Origin: Tubulanus polymorphus
Taxonomy: Eukaryota > Nemertea > Palaeonemertea > Tubulaniformes > Tubulanidae
DNA: 64,000 nucleotides
Direction of reading: 5' to 3'
Assembly: GCF_964204645.1 (NCBI RefSeq)
Contig: NC_134025.1
Location: 1,555,001-1,619,000 of the forward strand
Shown here: in pieces, positions 62,101 through 64,000 of the stretch
Layout of the letters: each line of letters begins with the position of its first letter
How positions within the stretch are numbered: the stretch's first letter is position 1
Made by a program: the position numbers and the translations under genes
The notes under the pieces: model-generated
Told to the model about the DNA's origin: nothing
The model's input: only the letters and a program-made list of their open reading frames with translations
The model's database searches: none

Positions 62101-62714
62101 GAGCTCGTAGAGTGGAAACAACCACTGCGGGTGAAATCTTCATCTCTGTGCTCCTCTACCCTTTCTTTGAAACATTTATGATCGTGTTTTTTCAGAAACA
62201 ATACAAATTGATACATGATGTAATCGCTGCTGCTATTGAAGGCGGATGGGTGACGAACAAATACCTTAAACCAGACAATAACAATCGTAAGTATTAAAAT
62301 ATCTAAAATTTTGGTAAAGAGTCGAATGAACATTAAACTCACAGCAAAATCATAATCACATTCAATGGGTGTGACAGCAAAGCATTTAGAATATATCGAG
62401 GGTTTATGAGGCACCCTAGCGAATAAATGTGAGTTTTGTTTAGGTTGGCATGATTTAATGTGTATGGCCTCCTTGATTGAACATTCTAAATCACTATTTC
62501 CACGGTCCAAAATAGAAAATAATGATGGGTTGTAGTAATTAATGTGGGACTTTTTACATGCTGATAAATGGTCATGAATTGTTGAAGATGTAGTGTTAAA
62601 ATGTCTAATCAGCTCAATAATCAAATGAGTTTTCATTCATGGAAGAATTATATTTCTCTTATTTCAGGAAAATCAAGAAACATTGCCAATGAAACAGAGT
62701 TAACAGCGGTGTGA
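50164..62714 (+). CDS. Receptor-type protein tyrosine phosphatase with about 12 fibronectin III domains, complete, 38 exons
   Basis: The protein removes phosphate from tyrosines at the plasma membrane. Spliced phases sum to 1,889 codons. Exons 50164-50196, 51192-51240 and 51363-51788 give a signal peptide (MNRVHRFNLWKIVLLLQVVH), a Thr-rich repeat and a Cys-rich module. Fibronectin III domains occupy 52119-57122, mostly one phase-1 exon each. Four juxtamembrane exons (57549-58394) follow. Exon 58480-58576 holds one Val/Ile-rich helix followed by WRR. The single PTP domain (59767-62286) has LKNRYTNILPFD, DYINANW, FIACQGPT, HCSAGVGRTG (Cys 1797, Arg 1803) and the Q-loop QGLKQYKLIHD. The WPD loop reads WMD (1763-1765) and the following His-Gly is lost, so turnover may be altered. 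One PTP domain plus fibronectin repeats suggests the R3 class (PTPRB/J/O or Ptp10D-like). The C-terminus ends TAV. An AATAAA lies at 63752. Confidence 0.93.
51287..51788 (+). other. Alternative first exon of the receptor phosphatase with its own signal peptide
   Basis: If the intron before 51363 is not removed, an in-frame Met at 51302 opens MNIKYFSETIVAWLVLLTFS, itself a good signal peptide, directly joined to the Thr-rich segment. The spliced form from 50164 is preferred because the acceptor at 51361-51362 has a strong pyrimidine tract and the phases match, but both starts could be used. Confidence 0.45.
51415..51660 (+). repeat. Coding minisatellite, 24-bp unit (TATEPTDA)
   Basis: About ten copies of an eight-residue unit TATEPTDA or TATEPTNA occur. 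Two copies are six-residue variants. The Asn versions create N-glycosylation sites (NAT), and the Thr content suggests dense O-glycosylation, a mucin-like stalk at the N-terminus. Confidence 0.9.
53870..56640 (+). repeat. Recent segmental duplication of fibronectin exons, offset 1,800 bp
   Basis: Sequence from about 53881 to 54835 recurs at 55681-56635, exons and introns alike. All exon borders are shifted by exactly 1,800 bases: 54006/55806, 54296/56096, 54377/56177, 54547/56347, 54639/56439 and 54761/56561. In addition, exons 54916-55203 and 55438-55725 are close copies of each other together with their upstream introns. Fibronectin domains 5-7 were thus copied to give 9-11, and domain 8/9 was copied again. 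Confidence 0.9.
59600..59726. mobile_element. MITE-like element in a receptor phosphatase intron
   Basis: ACAGTAGAGTCCGCTCAATT at the left resembles the reverse complement of GATTGGAGTCTACGTCTACT at the right. It is about 127 bp long with no coding capacity. The ends recall the pogo-like element in HHEX. Confidence 0.45.
60737..60832. repeat. 96-bp hairpin in a receptor phosphatase intron
   Basis: GGGCTGGTTTTATAGACTGG at the left pairs with CCAGTCTATAAAACCAGGCC at the right, and pairing continues through TGTTA and ACTCAATT to a small loop. It is a compact MITE-like or pre-miRNA-sized stem-loop. Confidence 0.7.
61880..62065. repeat. CT-rich low-complexity tract
   Basis: The stretch is dominated by C and T with CTCT and TCCC words in the intron after the catalytic-loop exon of the receptor phosphatase. 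A 20-bp palindrome (ACTCTACGAGCTCGTAGAGT) follows at 62094-62113. Confidence 0.8.
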
Positions 62715-64000
62715 TTGATAAACGAAACATCGAATAACATTCCACGTGAAGAATATTTATTGCTTCAATTGAGTCCACGCTTCAGTAAACTGATATTATT
62801 GTTCTACATTGTAGAACTGAATGAGAACAACCTACATTCCAAACTGGCACAAACAGTTTCATAATCTATAAACGTATTTTTCCTGAAATGCATGTGATAT
62901 CGATTGAGTAAAATGAGAGATAGCTCGAGCTGGAGCTGGTTCTGGACCGCAGAAGCCAGTTTCAGATTGAAGTGAATTAATTTTATTCTCTCTACGCTAG
63001 CCAAACTCAACTGGTAACTGTGGAATTGGCTCAAGTTACGCAGTTGTTGGATAGGATTTCATTCTTCGAATTTAAACATTTGAAATGAATTTATTTTGAT
63101 TCTGTTCAGATCAAAAGCCATGTTTGGTAATGCATTTCTGGTGTGTAGATATTTGGTCCACGTATTAACAGCAATTATATATTATTTATATTGATCTGTC
63201 TCTTCATTCAATCAATGCATTACTCGACACATAGCCTCATATTTATTTATATATATTTTGATAAATATTATTGATATAAGCCAGAAAATGGACAAAAAAC
63301 TGCTGTTACTAATGTAATGAACAGATTGGGATATTGACATGCATTTTTTTAGTGAAATATCGAATGGTGCTTCATTCTTCTATGTAAAAGTTTGATGATA
63401 TTTTATTTGATAATCAAAATTTCTGTTGAGAGTAAAGTCAGCGACTATAGAAAAACCGTCTAATGGTCATGCTTGTGACTTTAGTCTACAGACCGCATTG
63501 TGATTGACGTCATATTTCGTCTAGCCGTTAGTTGGAGACCCAACCATACATAACTATAGTAGATAAATGGAGGATTTGTAAATTTCTCGACGCCCAATAC
63601 CACGAATAGCCTCCACTTGAATTACCTCCATTTCATGCATAATTTCTGTAAATGGGAATTCCCTCATTTTCGGTAGGAATTCCCCACCTTTGTTTGTAAT
63701 AGTTATGAATTATGAGATTCGATAAAGTTCGTGTTCATTTTGTTTTTGTAAAATAAACAAGTTTTATATATTTTGTTCCATACAAATTCTTTTTGATAAT
63801 TAGATTTAAGTTCGTTTTTGTAATGAGAACATTTGAATAAGTTGTGATATTCTAGTGCAATTGGTGTCAAGTCTTTGTAGAATAATGCCAATTATTTCGC
63901 TCAATGTAAGTTATTTTGATAGTAACGTTCTTTTTCTATTACTTTGTGTGGTATGACGTGATTGGAGCAAAGCGATGTAATTACATTGTAAAATTTGTTG
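62715..64000. other. Receptor phosphatase 3' UTR and downstream sequence
   Basis: No coding exon is visible. AATAAA at 63752 may end the transcript, giving a 3' UTR of about 1 kb. I see no other gene before the window ends. Confidence 0.5.

Noticed and set aside
61865-62110. Plus-strand open frames rich in Ser, Leu and Pro
   Set aside because: They arise from the CT-rich tract in a phosphatase intron.

Overview
This is a window of animal nuclear DNA. It is AT-rich, its genes are split by GT-AG introns, and it is full of simple repeats, MITE-like hairpins and degraded transposons. The protein families are all metazoan: a synaptotagmin-7-like protein, the homeobox protein HHEX, mitochondrial ribosomal protein L19, TRAX and a receptor tyrosine phosphatase. 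A marine invertebrate, perhaps a lophotrochozoan, fits best, but the species cannot be fixed from the sequence alone.

Layout. (1) 1-6,028, plus strand: the last two coding exons of a synaptotagmin-7-like gene (most of the C2B domain), split by a 4.8-kb intron. (2) 11,689-14,372, minus strand: a complete four-exon HHEX gene (414 codons). (3) 20,381-23,111, minus strand: a complete six-exon MRPL19 gene (325 codons). (4) 23.1-33.0 kb: no firm protein gene. It holds several tandem arrays, including at least four near-identical exon-like modules (plus more diverged relatives) with matching splice sites on the minus strand, inverted remnants of a non-LTR reverse transcriptase, and a duplicated 130-bp unit. 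(5) 33,011-35,876, plus strand: a complete five-exon TSNAX (TRAX) gene (294 codons). (6) 36.6-46.2 kb, plus strand: a very large multidomain gene of transposon character. Eleven small exons, separated by introns of 71-161 nt, lead into one 5.2-kb exon. The predicted protein joins an SGNH hydrolase, a C2H2-like finger, a SUMO-interaction-like motif, an Ulp1-like cysteine protease, a GATA-type finger, a MULE-like DDE transposase, a SWIM finger and a PHD finger. It is flanked by a 548-bp foldback element, a minisatellite and a perfect 55-bp palindrome. (7) 50,164-62,714, plus strand: a 38-exon receptor-type protein tyrosine phosphatase (1,889 codons) with a Thr-rich repeat, a Cys-rich module, about 12 fibronectin III domains, one transmembrane helix and one PTP domain.

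The host genes are unrelated housekeeping, developmental and signalling genes and show no sign of working as one pathway. The strongest candidate for something undescribed is the SGNH-Ulp1-GATA-MULE-SWIM-PHD gene, whose catalytic residues look intact throughout. Next are the receptor phosphatase, which has a recent 1,800-bp-offset duplication of fibronectin exons and an altered WPD loop (WMD), and the array of exon-like modules at 28.2-29.4 kb.

All gene models were spliced by eye from reading frames and splice signals. Exon phases were checked to sum correctly for every complete model. No alignment or database search was possible.
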